From Anaerostipes sp. (GTDB taxonomy: Bacteria > Bacillota > Clostridia > Lachnospirales > Lachnospiraceae), in assembly GCF_018381315.1 (NCBI RefSeq), contig NZ_JAGZSD010000005.1:214879-278878 (forward strand): 64,000 nt of DNA, in the 5' to 3' direction. Below are positions 1 to 9,034 of the stretch, one piece after another (positions within the stretch are counted from its first letter, which is position 1; every line of letters begins with the position of its first letter). Under the pieces are notes generated by a model, which ran no database searches, was not told where the DNA came from, and saw only the letters and a list, made by a program, of their open reading frames with translations. The translations under genes and the position numbers were made by a program.

Positions 1-54
1 ATTTCCAACATGCATATTGGTCAAACATTTTAATAAATATACCGCTGCCTTCAT
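1..54 (-). CDS. cmr4: Cmr4 (type III-B RAMP), N-terminal fragment
   Basis: Only the first 18 codons are inside the window; the gene runs off the left edge. The start follows a good GGAGG ribosome binding site 13 bases after the cmr3 stop, so it is the next gene of the same operon. The visible peptide, MKAAVYLLKCLTNMHVGN, fits the opening strand of Cmr4-type RAMP proteins, where a hydrophobic strand is followed by a T-x-(M/L)-H-x-G turn. Cmr4 is the repeated backbone subunit of Cmr complexes and normally carries the aspartate that cuts target RNA, but that part is not visible here. The assignment rests on the short motif and on gene order. Confidence 0.6.
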   Translation of the reverse strand, partial: MKAAVYLLKCLTNMHVGN

Positions 55-67
55 TTCTCATCCTCCT

Positions 68-1171
68 CTATAAACAATAGTTATAACCAGCCGCCTGCAG
101 ATTGGACTGCCGGATCATTTTAAACAAATCTTTTTTATGATCTGTGTAAATAATACTTCCGGCAGAAATCATTCTGAATAAAGCCTCATCTTTCTTAAAC
201 CGTTTATTGTACGATAACATTTTATCAGTGTTTGTACTGAGGCCCCGATATTCCACCGTTTCAATCACAGAAAAGTTTTGCAGATCCTTAAACTTCTCTT
301 TATAATTTGATACATAGGAATCTGACAAGAAGTAAATAAGGTGGTCTAAATCTACATTTCCCTTTTTAAATATTTTTTTCATCTGCAAATGCTCCAGTAC
401 ATTTTCATAGCTATCAGAAATCATTTGAAAGTGTACTTGAAACAAAGACTTTCCCTGTCCGATATAAGCTAACCTGCTTTCATCCTCCTTCCAGATATCC
501 TCTTCTGTTTTCACAAAAACCCCAAATGAATAGTCGTTCATTTTCGTCTGCTTTAAATATTTATAATCTTTTTTAAAGAATCCCGAATTATCAGTTCCAA
601 CTTTCGTTCCTGACTCTGTTTTTTTGATTCCAACTCTTGAATCCGTTCCGAATATCATATCCCTTGATATTCTTCTGCCGGACTCCACATCTATAAAATC
701 ATCCGTCACACCTTTCTTCACATCAAAGACAGGAATTCTCATTTCCCCTTCCTCTGTTTCATAAAATGATTCTGACAATTCCCATGGGGAATAGAATTCT
801 TCCCCATTTTTATGGTTTTTCGGCATCGGCATATAAATTGATGCCTTTCTTTCATCGTTCTTGCATTGATTATATATAAAGATTGGTGAGATTCCCTTGA
901 TTGATCCATACTCTTCCGGAGGGTTTTCAATAGAAAAACTTCTTCTTCCAACTGCCTTCTCATTTGCTCTCTTTTCTTCCACTGAATAGTCAAAATCAGA
1001 TTTTATATGCTTTAATCCCAGATACCTTAAAGTTCCCAATATTGTAGACTGAGACGGAACTTCTTTGGACTCAGCATAATATCTGATATTTCCGGTATCA
1101 AACCCAAAGGATCTTTCATTCCCTAAAAAGTAAGGCTCCAGCGGCTTGAATAATACCCTATATGTAGCCAT
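68..1171 (-). CDS. cmr3: Cmr3 family RAMP protein (type III-B)
   Basis: A 367-residue protein resembling Cmr3, the RAMP subunit that sits beside Cas10 at the foot of the Cmr effector complex and helps hold the crRNA 5' tag. The N-terminus shows the Cmr3 pattern: a strand ending in F-K-P-L-E-P, then Y-F-L-G-N-E-R-S-F-G-F. It is followed by a segment (S-T-I-L-G-T-L-R-Y) like the family's P-S-t-l-x-G-x-l-R element. The start codon overlaps the cas10 stop (TAATG), showing translational coupling. Cmr4 starts 13 bases after its stop. The family call is inferred from these motifs and position. Confidence 0.75.
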   Translation of the reverse strand: MATYRVLFKPLEPYFLGNERSFGFDTGNIRYYAESKEVPSQSTILGTLRYLGLKHIKSDFDYSVEEKRANEKAVGRRSFSIENPPEEYGSIKGISPIFIYNQCKNDERKASIYMPMPKNHKNGEEFYSPWELSESFYETEEGEMRIPVFDVKKGVTDDFIDVESGRRISRDMIFGTDSRVGIKKTESGTKVGTDNSGFFKKDYKYLKQTKMNDYSFGVFVKTEEDIWKEDESRLAYIGQGKSLFQVHFQMISDSYENVLEHLQMKKIFKKGNVDLDHLIYFLSDSYVSNYKEKFKDLQNFSVIETVEYRGLSTNTDKMLSYNKRFKKDEALFRMISAGSIIYTDHKKDLFKMIRQSNLQAAGYNYCL

Positions 1172-2820
1172 TATGCATCACCTCTCTCTTCCTGATAAAA
1201 TTTCATAATTCGGATCATCGTTTCCAGGCACGCCAAGGAGTCTGTCCTGTCTTTATTTAAACATTGAATTTCTTTCTGTTTTTCCAGCATGAAAAATAAA
1301 CCAGTTACATCTCTTATATACTTTCTTTCCTCTTTCAGAGAAGTATCCTCACTGTCATCATTTTCGTTAAAAATATTGTGATGCCGATTTGAAAACAGAT
1401 TCTCCACCAGGTTCTGAACAATATGATTTTCATATTCCGGTGCTGCTTCTTGTTTTAATAATGCTTCTTTTATTTCTTTTTCATGCAGGCCAAATTTCTG
1501 CATCAATGACCGCAGAAAATTATCATCAAGCTGCCAAATCTCATCAAACAGCCTCAGCATTTGCTGATACGTTTCATTGTTTGAAAATTTCAAAACATGA
1601 ATGCCATTTTTCTGCCCTGAATGTTTCATCAACTCCACAACCAGTCCGTTCTTTTCACCATCTTTTGCTCTGCTCAACAGCATAAATGCTCTTTTCAGAC
1701 TCTCATACAGAGGATAACTTTCGTGATGAATCGCAACTCCGAACGAAACAGACAGTGGATTTTCATCCTCTTTTATCAAATACTTATCAAATTCCTGTTC
1801 AAATACGCCTTCCAGCTTTTGTACTAACTGAAAAATGCTCCTTTTTTCGTTCTCCAGAGGTGCTAAAAACAAAAGATCATCTCCGCCGGCATAGATTGTA
1901 ACACCGCCATATTCATGAATTGCCGCCGCTGCTTTTTTTGAATAACGAAAGCATGTCTTTGAAAATTCACGAATAGCATCATGATTATTTTTTTCTTCTG
2001 AAAAATCCCCTATTGATTTTAAAATCTTTGTCAAATTATCTCCATCAGACTGTACAAATGCATAATATTGGTATTTCTTTTTATTGGTCTTTTCCTTTTT
2101 CTCTGCTGTATTTCCGGCAATGTCAGAAATATTTTTGATTTTGCCGTCCTCCATCAGCTGCCAACTATCATTCCTGATTATGTCCTTTGCAAGAAAACTG
2201 GATTTCATATAAAAATTTTTTCCTTTTGATTCGTCATTTTCTTCCGGGGTCTCCTGATTCAACGCTTCCTGATTTACAAGCATTTTTAAAATATAATTTT
2301 TTTCTTCTTTGGTATTCACTGTTTTCATTAATTCCAGGGAATCCAACAGCGGCCCCAGCACAAGAATTGGATTATCATTTTCTTCTACAGAAGCTTTCAC
2401 TGCGTGGATCTGCAGATAATTACGCATAAAGTCCCGATACTTTTCATATTCTTCATCCTGTCTGCCTTTGCCGGCAAGATCAGCATAAAATTCGTCTGCT
2501 ATCTTATCTTTTATCCATGAAATTGCAGCTTTTACAGTATCCATTTCATTTGTTCCTGCCCGAAAAATAATCCGGTCGTGGAAAAGTCCAACTCCCTGCG
2601 CTTCTTTTATTATTTGTTCTGTTTCCTGGTCAAGGGCAGGACAGACAAACTCTTTCTCCTCAATCCCCTCATCAATTAATTTTTCTGCTAAATTTTTTGC
2701 AATATAAGAAAACAGATAACTAGCTCCCCAAAGCCCGGCCGGCGATGATGATAATAGCAGTGTATCTACAATCGGACCGATTGTAATTCCTATGTAATCT
2801 GATTTACCTTCATTCTTCAT
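1171..2820 (-). CDS. cas10: Cas10/Cmr2, short form without HD domain
   Basis: This is the large subunit of a type III-B complex. At 549 residues it is much shorter than usual Cmr2 (about 800-1000). It begins directly at the element that normally follows the HD nuclease (I-G-P-I-V-D, then L-W-G-A-S-Y-L-F-S-Y), so the N-terminal DNA-cutting HD domain is absent. The palm core is intact: a metal-binding strand S-D-G-D-N near residue 257 and Y-A-G-G-D-D near residue 312. GGDD is the known active site for making cyclic oligoadenylate from ATP when target RNA is bound. It therefore probably signals through a second messenger and does not cut DNA itself. No CARF-domain effector is visible in the window; one may lie beyond the left edge. 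Confidence 0.85.
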   Translation of the reverse strand: MKNEGKSDYIGITIGPIVDTLLLSSSPAGLWGASYLFSYIAKNLAEKLIDEGIEEKEFVCPALDQETEQIIKEAQGVGLFHDRIIFRAGTNEMDTVKAAISWIKDKIADEFYADLAGKGRQDEEYEKYRDFMRNYLQIHAVKASVEENDNPILVLGPLLDSLELMKTVNTKEEKNYILKMLVNQEALNQETPEENDESKGKNFYMKSSFLAKDIIRNDSWQLMEDGKIKNISDIAGNTAEKKEKTNKKKYQYYAFVQSDGDNLTKILKSIGDFSEEKNNHDAIREFSKTCFRYSKKAAAAIHEYGGVTIYAGGDDLLFLAPLENEKRSIFQLVQKLEGVFEQEFDKYLIKEDENPLSVSFGVAIHHESYPLYESLKRAFMLLSRAKDGEKNGLVVELMKHSGQKNGIHVLKFSNNETYQQMLRLFDEIWQLDDNFLRSLMQKFGLHEKEIKEALLKQEAAPEYENHIVQNLVENLFSNRHHNIFNENDDSEDTSLKEERKYIRDVTGLFFMLEKQKEIQCLNKDRTDSLACLETMIRIMKFYQEERGDA

Positions 2821-2837
2821 CTTCTTTTCTCCTCATA

Positions 2838-3998
2838 TTAGTTGATTTTCTCCAATCCATATTTATTTCTATTTAGAATGTATGAATCCAGCATATTCGT
2901 AATATCGTAACTTTTCGATCCGGGTATTTTAGCAGTAAATTTCTTACTTGTAGAATATTCAAAAACAATATCCAGGGAATTGGATTTTTCTTGAAGTTTA
3001 TGGACAGCTTCTAAATCAAATAATAAGAATACAGTTTTAAAATCAACTGCTGGAATAAACCTCATCGGTGAGGCAAATCTGAAGTTCTTTTGCTCTTCTC
3101 CGTTTTCATATACTTTTATTTTAAATTCTTTCTTGTTTGATGACTGATAGTGATCAGCAAACCCCAGCAAACCTCTAATATACCAAATTTTCTCTTTATT
3201 TTTCAAATCAATGTTCTTTAAGGTCAGGTACATAGCATTTTTTTCATGAATGACAGAACTCCTGTCCGGATATGAATAATCATTAAGCATAAAAGATCCA
3301 CTGTTTTTCTCTCCACTTTTTATGTCGCGATTGAAATCTTTAATTTTTTTTAAACATTGTTCATAAGTGCCTCCAATTTTATTTAATTTATATAACTGAA
3401 TTCTTTTGTTATCTCTTTTATTAAATGTATTTATATATTTCTCAATTAACTGTCTTTGCTTTTCTACCGTTGTCTCCTCTTGATCTACAAAAAAATATCC
3501 ATAACCCTTATCCTGTCTAAAGCCAAAAGTTGTCCCCGATATGAACTCTGGAAAAATATCTTTGACCAGTTCTTTTAACTCTTTATTTTTGCATAATACT
3601 TCTACAATTATTTGACCATAGTATGAATTAAATCTAGGGTCAGATCCTGTCCAAAAATATGCTCCTATTGCCGAGGTTGAATTCACCGTTTTTTTATAAG
3701 ATCTTATTGTTGACTGGTCTATGCCCGTTTTAATTCTCAATTTATAATCATACGCAAGAAGCATCCCTTTCTCCGTGTCGCCTTCTGATAAAAACCAGTC
3801 TTTATCGCCGTATGACAGCCACTCCTGTTTGATCTCAATCTCATTCTTTTTTATATACTTACTTATATATCTATCCAATTTCGGTTTCATCTCTGTGGCC
3901 CGGATAGAGTTTCCCGTCTCATTTTTAAAATGAATTAATGGAGTCAGCTGAGACAGCTTAAATTCCAGCATACAGCTTCCTAAAATTTTTTTATTCAT
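2838..3998 (-). CDS. cmr1: Cmr1-like RAMP protein, first gene of the Cmr operon
   Basis: A 386-residue RAMP-type protein. The start at 3998 is chosen because AAGGAGGA lies 7-8 bases upstream; an in-frame start at 4043 has no such site. The opening strand (E-F-K-L-S-Q-L-T-P-L-I-H-F) followed by S-I-R-A-T-E-M-K-P-K-L matches the layout of Cmr1, where a strand ending in T-P is followed by an R-x-(T/P)-x-x-K-x-x-L segment. A glycine-rich stretch (F-G-F-R-Q-D-K-G-Y-G-Y-F) near residue 165 fits the RAMP G-rich loop. Cmr1 caps the 3' crRNA end of the complex. Sequence similarity is weak, so it could be another III-type RAMP. It stands 18 bases before cas10 and is the operon's first gene. Confidence 0.65.
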   Translation of the reverse strand: MNKKILGSCMLEFKLSQLTPLIHFKNETGNSIRATEMKPKLDRYISKYIKKNEIEIKQEWLSYGDKDWFLSEGDTEKGMLLAYDYKLRIKTGIDQSTIRSYKKTVNSTSAIGAYFWTGSDPRFNSYYGQIIVEVLCKNKELKELVKDIFPEFISGTTFGFRQDKGYGYFFVDQEETTVEKQRQLIEKYINTFNKRDNKRIQLYKLNKIGGTYEQCLKKIKDFNRDIKSGEKNSGSFMLNDYSYPDRSSVIHEKNAMYLTLKNIDLKNKEKIWYIRGLLGFADHYQSSNKKEFKIKVYENGEEQKNFRFASPMRFIPAVDFKTVFLLFDLEAVHKLQEKSNSLDIVFEYSTSKKFTAKIPGSKSYDITNMLDSYILNRNKYGLEKIN

Positions 3999-4372
3999 TG
4001 TATAATCCTCCTTATTTTCTAAAAATAAAGACAGAAATTGCATATTTGCAACTTCTGTCTAATTATTTTTATACAAAACCCACCTATAAGAACAGTTATA
4101 ATTAACCGTTCCCAAAAAATTGTTATCCTTTTTACTAACTTGTATTTTTACAACTTTATTCCAAAATCTATGTAAAATTTTTTGCATTGTCATATTCATA
4201 TTTTAATCCAAATCTTTGACCATCCTGTTTCTTATTTTACCACAATCGCCCTATTTCCTCAACAAATTCCAACAATATATTCTCAAATAAGATTCGAAAT
4301 ATCTAGGCTACAAAAACGTCCCTCTACATCAAGTGCTTTTGCTAATCGGTCAACTGTAAACAAATTTCATTT
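3999..4372 (-). other. Trailer end of the array and 5' region of the Cmr operon
   Basis: About 370 bases of very AT-rich DNA between the oldest CRISPR repeat and cmr1. No convincing gene was found: open stretches here are short and have no ribosome binding site. The Cmr promoter must lie here unless the operon is read through from the CRISPR array. I could see only weak -10-like sequences, for example TATAAC on the minus strand near 4100, with no good -35. No strong terminator follows the array, so read-through of the array transcript into cmr1 is possible. Confidence 0.5.
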
Positions 4373-6817
4373 ACTTTAGTACATCTAATGTTTTTGTTTA
4401 TCCCCAGACTGCTCATTACAAGAAAGACTCAACATCATAATTTCAATACATCTAATGTTTTTGTTTATCAATAAAATCACAGCGACTTTAATAGATCCAA
4501 AGTCATTTCAATACATCTAATGTTTTTGTTTATCCCCAAAAATGCGTCTTCTGTTTTAAAAGAAAAACGATTTCAATACATCTAATGTTTTTGTTTATCG
4601 GAACGCTTTACAGGCCGCAAAGGTAGAAGATCCATAATTTCAATACATCTAATGTTTTTGTTTATCAAGTACCCAGGGATGGGATAACGAACGCTCGGAA
4701 AATTTCAATACATCTAATGTTTTTGTTTATCAATTTCTGAATACTGTGATCTGGCATTGGCTTTAAATTTCAATACATCTAATGTTTTTGTTTATCAAGA
4801 CAGAACCTGCAGGGAATGTCAAAAAAAGTAGATTTCAATACATCTAATGTTTTTGTTTATCTGGCTGTCAGCACTATTGGGCTATCTGTAGCTGCATTTC
4901 AATACATCTAATGTTTTTGTTTATCACGACCACACAACTACAGAAATCGGACAGTTGGGATTTCAATACATCTAATGTTTTTGTTTATCCTTTATAACCT
5001 TTCCTCATCACATATTTACTCAGATTTCAATACATCTAATGTTTTTGTTTATCTACTTAATTGCTAATAGGGCTTGTGCGGGGTATAGTCATTTCAATAC
5101 ATCTAATGTTTTTGTTTATCGCATGAAAATTATAATTGAGACGAGCAACTGGGAACAATTTCAATACATCTAATGTTTTTGTTTATCCCACTGCCGCTCC
5201 CGTAATCGCATTATAAGTATCAAATTTCAATACATTTAATGTTTTTGTTTATCTGATTTGTAATCATGTCTACGTAACCGCATTTATAATTTCAATACAT
5301 CTAATGTTTTTGTTTATCCATAATCGTTTTTGTATAAGTCCATCATCTCTTTTTATTTCAATACATCTAATGTTTTTGTTTATCGCAAACAGTGAGATGC
5401 AGCAGCTTTCTTTTCTTGTATTTCAATACATCTAATGTTTTTGTTTATCTCTTTTTTTCTATCTCTTTGTAAGATATTCCATTATTTCAATACATCTAAT
5501 GTTTTTGTTTATCAGGCTGGATCAAGTTGGACTGGTCAAACAGTGACAAATTTCAATACATCTAATGTTTTTGTTTATCCGTTGCTCCCGTCTCTCCCTT
5601 TGGCCCTTGCGGACATTTCAATACATCTAATGTTTTTGTTTATCCAACAATCAGCTTTTTTTTCTGCTGTAGAATTAAAATTTCAATACATCTAATGTTT
5701 TTGTTTATCCGTATTCTAAGAATGCAGTAGTGCTGCAGGCATAGCAATTTCAATACATCTAATGTTTTTGTTTATCTTTATTCTACTGCTTCTGTTTCCT
5801 TCATCTTTTATATTTCAATACATCTAATGTTTTTGTTTATCAGGGTGAGAAACGAAAGACAAAGGATGGTAAAACTTATTTCAATACATCTAATGTTTTT
5901 GTTTATCTTTTTTGGCTTACAAGTGGTGGATGATTTACGCCAATTTCAATACATCTAATGTTTTTGTTTATCATAATGTGGGAAGCCGGGTCTGCTATAC
6001 GAAGAAATTTCAATACATCTAATGTTTTTGTTTATCATTTTTAACATTGAACTCGAAGAAGAAAGAGGCGAATTTCAATACATCTAATGTTTTTGTTTAT
6101 CGAAAACTACTGGAATTATGAATATTGTATCAAGTATTTCAATACATCTAATGTTTTTGTTTATCGCACAACTTCCTTTACGATTAACCGGTCTTCTTTA
6201 TTTCAATACATCTAATGTTTTTGTTTATCTTCTGTCCATCTTATCACCCCTTTAAGAATTCAAATTTCAATACATCTAATGTTTTTGTTTATCTCACATG
6301 AGTGGGTTTTCTGCGAAAATACAGGGACTATTTCAATACATCTAATGTTTTTGTTTATCTTGTTCATCTTTCATTCCATAATAGTTCTTTGCTCATTTCA
6401 ATACATCTAATGTTTTTGTTTATCCACTGACTTTCATAAGTCCCTTGGCTGTCCACTCATTTCAATACATCTAATGTTTTTGTTTATCGATGATGCAGTC
6501 GGGCGAAAACTTCATATCGGTGAATTTCAATACATCTAATGTTTTTGTTTATCTGTTTTTCCTGCAATCTGGTGCACGTGTGGCTCTCTATTTCAATACA
6601 TCTAATGTTTTTGTTTATCCTCTGTAAACCTACTTAAAAACCAGTTGCCAATGTTATTTCAATACATCTAATGTTTTTGTTTATCTAAATTCGCCGTAGA
6701 GTTTTCGCATCTCATCCCAGCATTTCAATACATCTAATGTTTTTGTTTATCAAAAAAGTATATCTTAATTAATATACAAAATTTAAAATTTCAATACATC
6801 TAATGTTTTTGTTTATC
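4373..6817 (-). CRISPR. CRISPR array, 38 repeats of 30 bp, 37 spacers
   Basis: I count 38 repeats of 30 bp at a period of about 66 bp, with spacers of roughly 34-38 bp. On the minus strand the repeat begins GATAAACAAAAA and ends TGTATTGAAAT; ATTGAAA(T/C) is the typical 3' end of type I-B repeats that becomes the crRNA 5' handle. Thirty-six repeats appear identical. The one at 5224 has one change, and the one at 4373 has three changes in its handle part. A degenerate last repeat marks the old, leader-distal end, so the array is read leftward from a leader at its right end beside cas2. The newest spacer is 6752-6787, a very AT-rich one. Apparent reading frames inside the array are artefacts of the repeat. 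Confidence 0.98.
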
Positions 6818-6845
6818 CCCTGTATTTAAGCCATTTCTATTTTTT

Positions 6846-6874
6846 ATCTTATCCCAAATCCCCTTATTTTTCAA
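6846..6874 (-). promoter_or_regulatory. Promoter of the CRISPR array
   Basis: On the minus strand TTGAAA (-35, 6869-6874) is followed after exactly 17 bases by TAAGAT (-10, 6846-6851). Transcription would start about 20 bases before the first repeat, which is the usual geometry for a CRISPR leader. This agrees with the orientation deduced from the repeat handle and from the degenerate distal repeat. Confidence 0.8.
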
Positions 6875-6888
6875 CGTTTTTTAAATAT

Positions 6889-6991
6889 TTTCCCAACCTC
6901 AGTTCTAAAAATCGAATTTTCTTCCACAACACCTCTCAGCCCGCATAAACCTTGACTTTTTTCACTCTTTCATAAAAATGAGGTTGGGAAA
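6889..6991. repeat. 13-bp perfect inverted repeat in the leader
   Basis: TTTCCCAACCTCA at 6889-6901 is matched by its exact reverse complement TGAGGTTGGGAAA at 6979-6991, with 77 bases between. It lies just upstream of the array promoter. It could be a binding site for a host factor or for the adaptation complex, a long-range hairpin, or the ends of a small mobile remnant. The sequence alone does not decide. Confidence 0.7.
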
Positions 6992-7083
6992 TCATACTCT
7001 CTGGAACATCCTGTATTTTACACTCTACCATCTGGTTTATTCCCACATAAATAAATATACCTTCTGGCACACCGAATTTTATA

Positions 7084-7226
7084 TCCTACGGATAGACGTG
7101 CTCTGCACAGCAAAGTATATAGAGAAAGGTACCTGCTAAATAGGAGGTGCCATAAGACATTATTTTTCTTCACTATCGGAAAGAGACCTTCCCAGGGTCT
7201 ACTGGAGATAGTGGAGAAAACTCATA
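7084..7226 (-). ncRNA. Structured element copy 1 (HEARO/omega-like), beside cas2
   Basis: A block of about 140 bp closely related to 50386-50527. Read on the minus strand it begins right after an ATGA that overlaps the cas2 stop. It then forms a long stem (GTTTTCTCCACTATC with GATAGTGAAGAAAA) holding an inner hairpin, followed by a conserved core (GGCACCTCCTATTTAGC) and a small hairpin GTGC-TCT-GCAC on the plus strand. The same small hairpin is ATGT-TCC-ACAT in copy 2, and one long-stem pair changes between copies to a wobble. These base changes keep the pairing, which argues for RNA structure. Insertion after ATGA is known for HEARO (IscB omega RNA) elements. No IscB gene is nearby, and the identity is an inference. 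Confidence 0.4.
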
Positions 7227-7512
7227 TAATCAAATCTTCCCCCACATTATCTTCCGGATTCCCCAGTATCTCTTCCCCAAACACATTATCATTCATCAGT
7301 TTAATAATGCAGACAAAATCTTCATCTTCATCCAGCACTTTTTTAAGATCATCTCTTAGCCTGATCAGTTTAGACGGAGACATTTCTCCTCGGAATACAG
7401 ATTTCTGAAAATGAGTCAGATATTTTTTACAGATTTTAAATACCTTTTGAACTCGCTTTTCATTTACGTCGTAAAATACAAAGGCATAATTATAATTTAG
7501 TTTCTTTTTCAT
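7222..7512 (-). CDS. cas2: Cas2 adaptation endonuclease-fold protein
   Basis: A 96-residue protein, the normal Cas2 length. The ferredoxin-like first strand ends in F-V-F-Y-D-V-N, whose aspartate is the conserved Cas2 residue, followed by K-R-V-x-K-V-F-K-I-C-K-K-Y-L and Q-K-S-V-F-R-G-E. Cas2 forms the bridge between two Cas1 dimers in the spacer-insertion complex. It starts immediately after the cas1 stop and is the last gene of the type I-B operon, facing the array leader. The stop codon overlaps the ATGA that precedes the structured element. Confidence 0.95.
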   Translation of the reverse strand: MKKKLNYNYAFVFYDVNEKRVQKVFKICKKYLTHFQKSVFRGEMSPSKLIRLRDDLKKVLDEDEDFVCIIKLMNDNVFGEEILGNPEDNVGEDLII

Positions 7513-8511
7513 CTACATCTTCTCCCTTAGACAAAACGGCCGAAATTCTTTATCCTCCAATATGAACTTAATTAATTTATAACAGTCCAATTTAATTGCA
7601 GTACGGTATGTGACCTTTCTTTTTAACTTTGGATGCTGAAATGCAGTCTCCAGCCGCTTCTCAAATGCCTCAATAAATATTTTCCTTCCATCCTCATTCA
7701 GAAGACAATAATTTACTCTCTTATCAAAATGTTTTTTTACCTGAAGCTGCTTCCGATTTACCAGATCAAAGATGGTCCGATACACAATAACAGGCTTAAA
7801 TACTTCACACATATCAAGACTCAATGAAAATCTTCCCTCGGATGGCTCATGGAGAAAACTGATTCTTTGATCCAGGTGTGTCCGGTAAATAGCTGAGATT
7901 GTTTTTGCATACAAAAGAGTATTTCCAAAAGATATCAATGCATTGATCGGATTATCCGGCGGCCGTTTTACCCGTTTATTCATGACGAAATCTTCCGGCA
8001 GAAAACTCTTAAAATCCTGATAAAATCTCTGCCATGCTTCTCCTTCCACAGACATGAGCTGTTTTATATTGGATGCCTCATCTATCTGTCTGATAAATTC
8101 ACTTCCAAGCCAATCAACGGTTTCCTTTACCGCATCATTGTCATGTTTATAATAGTGATATAAAACCTCCTTGATATTTTCTCCAATTCCGCACACAATG
8201 GCTCTTGAAATATTCACCCGTTTCGTCTGGTGTGCTTCTGCCTGTTTCATTAAGAGCCTGCCGCTCATATACTGAGGTTTGGGATAAAATGTGCCGCTGT
8301 ATCCTTCATAATAGTTAAAAAAATGGACTACCACATGATTCTGTGATAAGAAATCCAGGAGTTTTGAATTAATGGATACTTCATTCAGACAGTAAATCTC
8401 CTTTGTATTTTCAATTGGTATGTAAATATTCTTTCCGTCTTTTCTGAAACAAAGGGAATTATCTTTCCTTGTTAATTCACCCATAGATGTAATATATTTT
8501 GTACTTCCCAT
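7513..8511 (-). CDS. cas1: Cas1 integrase
   Basis: The CRISPR integrase that inserts new spacers. The start at 8511 (332 residues, M-G-S-T-K-Y) is preferred because AGGAGGAGAAGG lies just upstream; a start at 8538 would lack this. The N-terminal beta domain is followed by the helical domain with the expected metal ligands: the glutamate in V-E-G-E-A-W-Q-R-F-Y, the histidine in S-F-L-H-E-P-S-E-G and the aspartate in S-L-D-M-C-E-V-F-K-P. Length and motif order fit type I-B Cas1. It overlaps or abuts cas4 and cas2 within one operon. Confidence 0.97.
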   Translation of the reverse strand: MGSTKYITSMGELTRKDNSLCFRKDGKNIYIPIENTKEIYCLNEVSINSKLLDFLSQNHVVVHFFNYYEGYSGTFYPKPQYMSGRLLMKQAEAHQTKRVNISRAIVCGIGENIKEVLYHYYKHDNDAVKETVDWLGSEFIRQIDEASNIKQLMSVEGEAWQRFYQDFKSFLPEDFVMNKRVKRPPDNPINALISFGNTLLYAKTISAIYRTHLDQRISFLHEPSEGRFSLSLDMCEVFKPVIVYRTIFDLVNRKQLQVKKHFDKRVNYCLLNEDGRKIFIEAFEKRLETAFQHPKLKRKVTYRTAIKLDCYKLIKFILEDKEFRPFCLREKM

Positions 8512-8522
8512 GCCTTCTCCTC

Positions 8523-9023
8523 CTACGCTATATAACAATATTCATAATACGCACATTTTTTACATTTTGGCTTCTCCAATACTTCGGGAACCTTTTCACT
8601 TTCCAGCAACACTTGAATCTGCTCCACATATTGATTTAATTCTTCTTCCAATTCCGATGTCAGTTCTACAATTTCAACCTTTTTATCCTTTTTATTTTTC
8701 TCCACAAATTCCAATCTTCCTTTTCTCACAATCCCATTTCTTTTCAATACTTTTAAATAATATAAAAGCTGCCACTTTGCTGCTTCCGGATCAGCATCTG
8801 ACTTTTTGATCTCTGTTAGATATTCTTTTGTCAAACGGTCTAGTTTAATATTTTCGACAGCTAGCTCTGTGTTCTTTCCCTGATTCGCTTTTTCCTCGTG
8901 GATCGCCTTTCCGATTTTAACCTCCTCGCTGTTATCTTCCAGATTCATCCGGTTTCCGAATAAATAACACTGCCGTTTACAGTGAAAATAATAGTTGATT
9001 AATGTTCCATTGATCTCCATCAT
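8523..9023 (-). CDS. cas4: Cas4 Fe-S nuclease of spacer acquisition
   Basis: A 166-residue Cas4. The N-terminal Y-Y-F-H-C-K-R-Q-C segment supplies one cysteine of the Fe-S cluster, and the C-terminal C-K-K-C-A-Y-Y-E-Y-C supplies the other three. Between them is a RecB-like nuclease core beginning with G-K-A-I-H-E-E. Cas4 works with Cas1-Cas2 to trim pre-spacers and select ones next to a PAM. It sits between cas3 and cas1 in the operon, as is usual for type I-B. The acidic residues of the nuclease core are less obvious by eye than the cysteines. Confidence 0.93.
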   Translation of the reverse strand: MMEINGTLINYYFHCKRQCYLFGNRMNLEDNSEEVKIGKAIHEEKANQGKNTELAVENIKLDRLTKEYLTEIKKSDADPEAAKWQLLYYLKVLKRNGIVRKGRLEFVEKNKKDKKVEIVELTSELEEELNQYVEQIQVLLESEKVPEVLEKPKCKKCAYYEYCYIA

Positions 9024-9034
9024 ATACCTCCATC

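Larger units (their letters stand above)
6818..7083 (-). promoter_or_regulatory. CRISPR leader region
   Basis: An AT-rich stretch between the newest repeat and the cas2 side. It contains the array promoter (6846-6874) and a perfect 13-bp inverted repeat (6889-6901 and 6979-6991). No protein-coding gene is evident. Leaders normally carry the promoter and the sequence that directs Cas1-Cas2 to insert new spacers; the position next to the conserved repeat end supports that role. Confidence 0.75.

Noticed and set aside
4182..4379. Short plus-strand open frame between cmr1 and the array
   Set aside because: No ribosome binding site, low-complexity AT-rich composition and it runs into the degenerate repeat.
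5435..5695. Open frame inside the CRISPR array and similar ones
   Set aside because: It is formed by repeat units lacking stops in one frame; it has no ribosome binding site and repeats the same residues every 66 bases.
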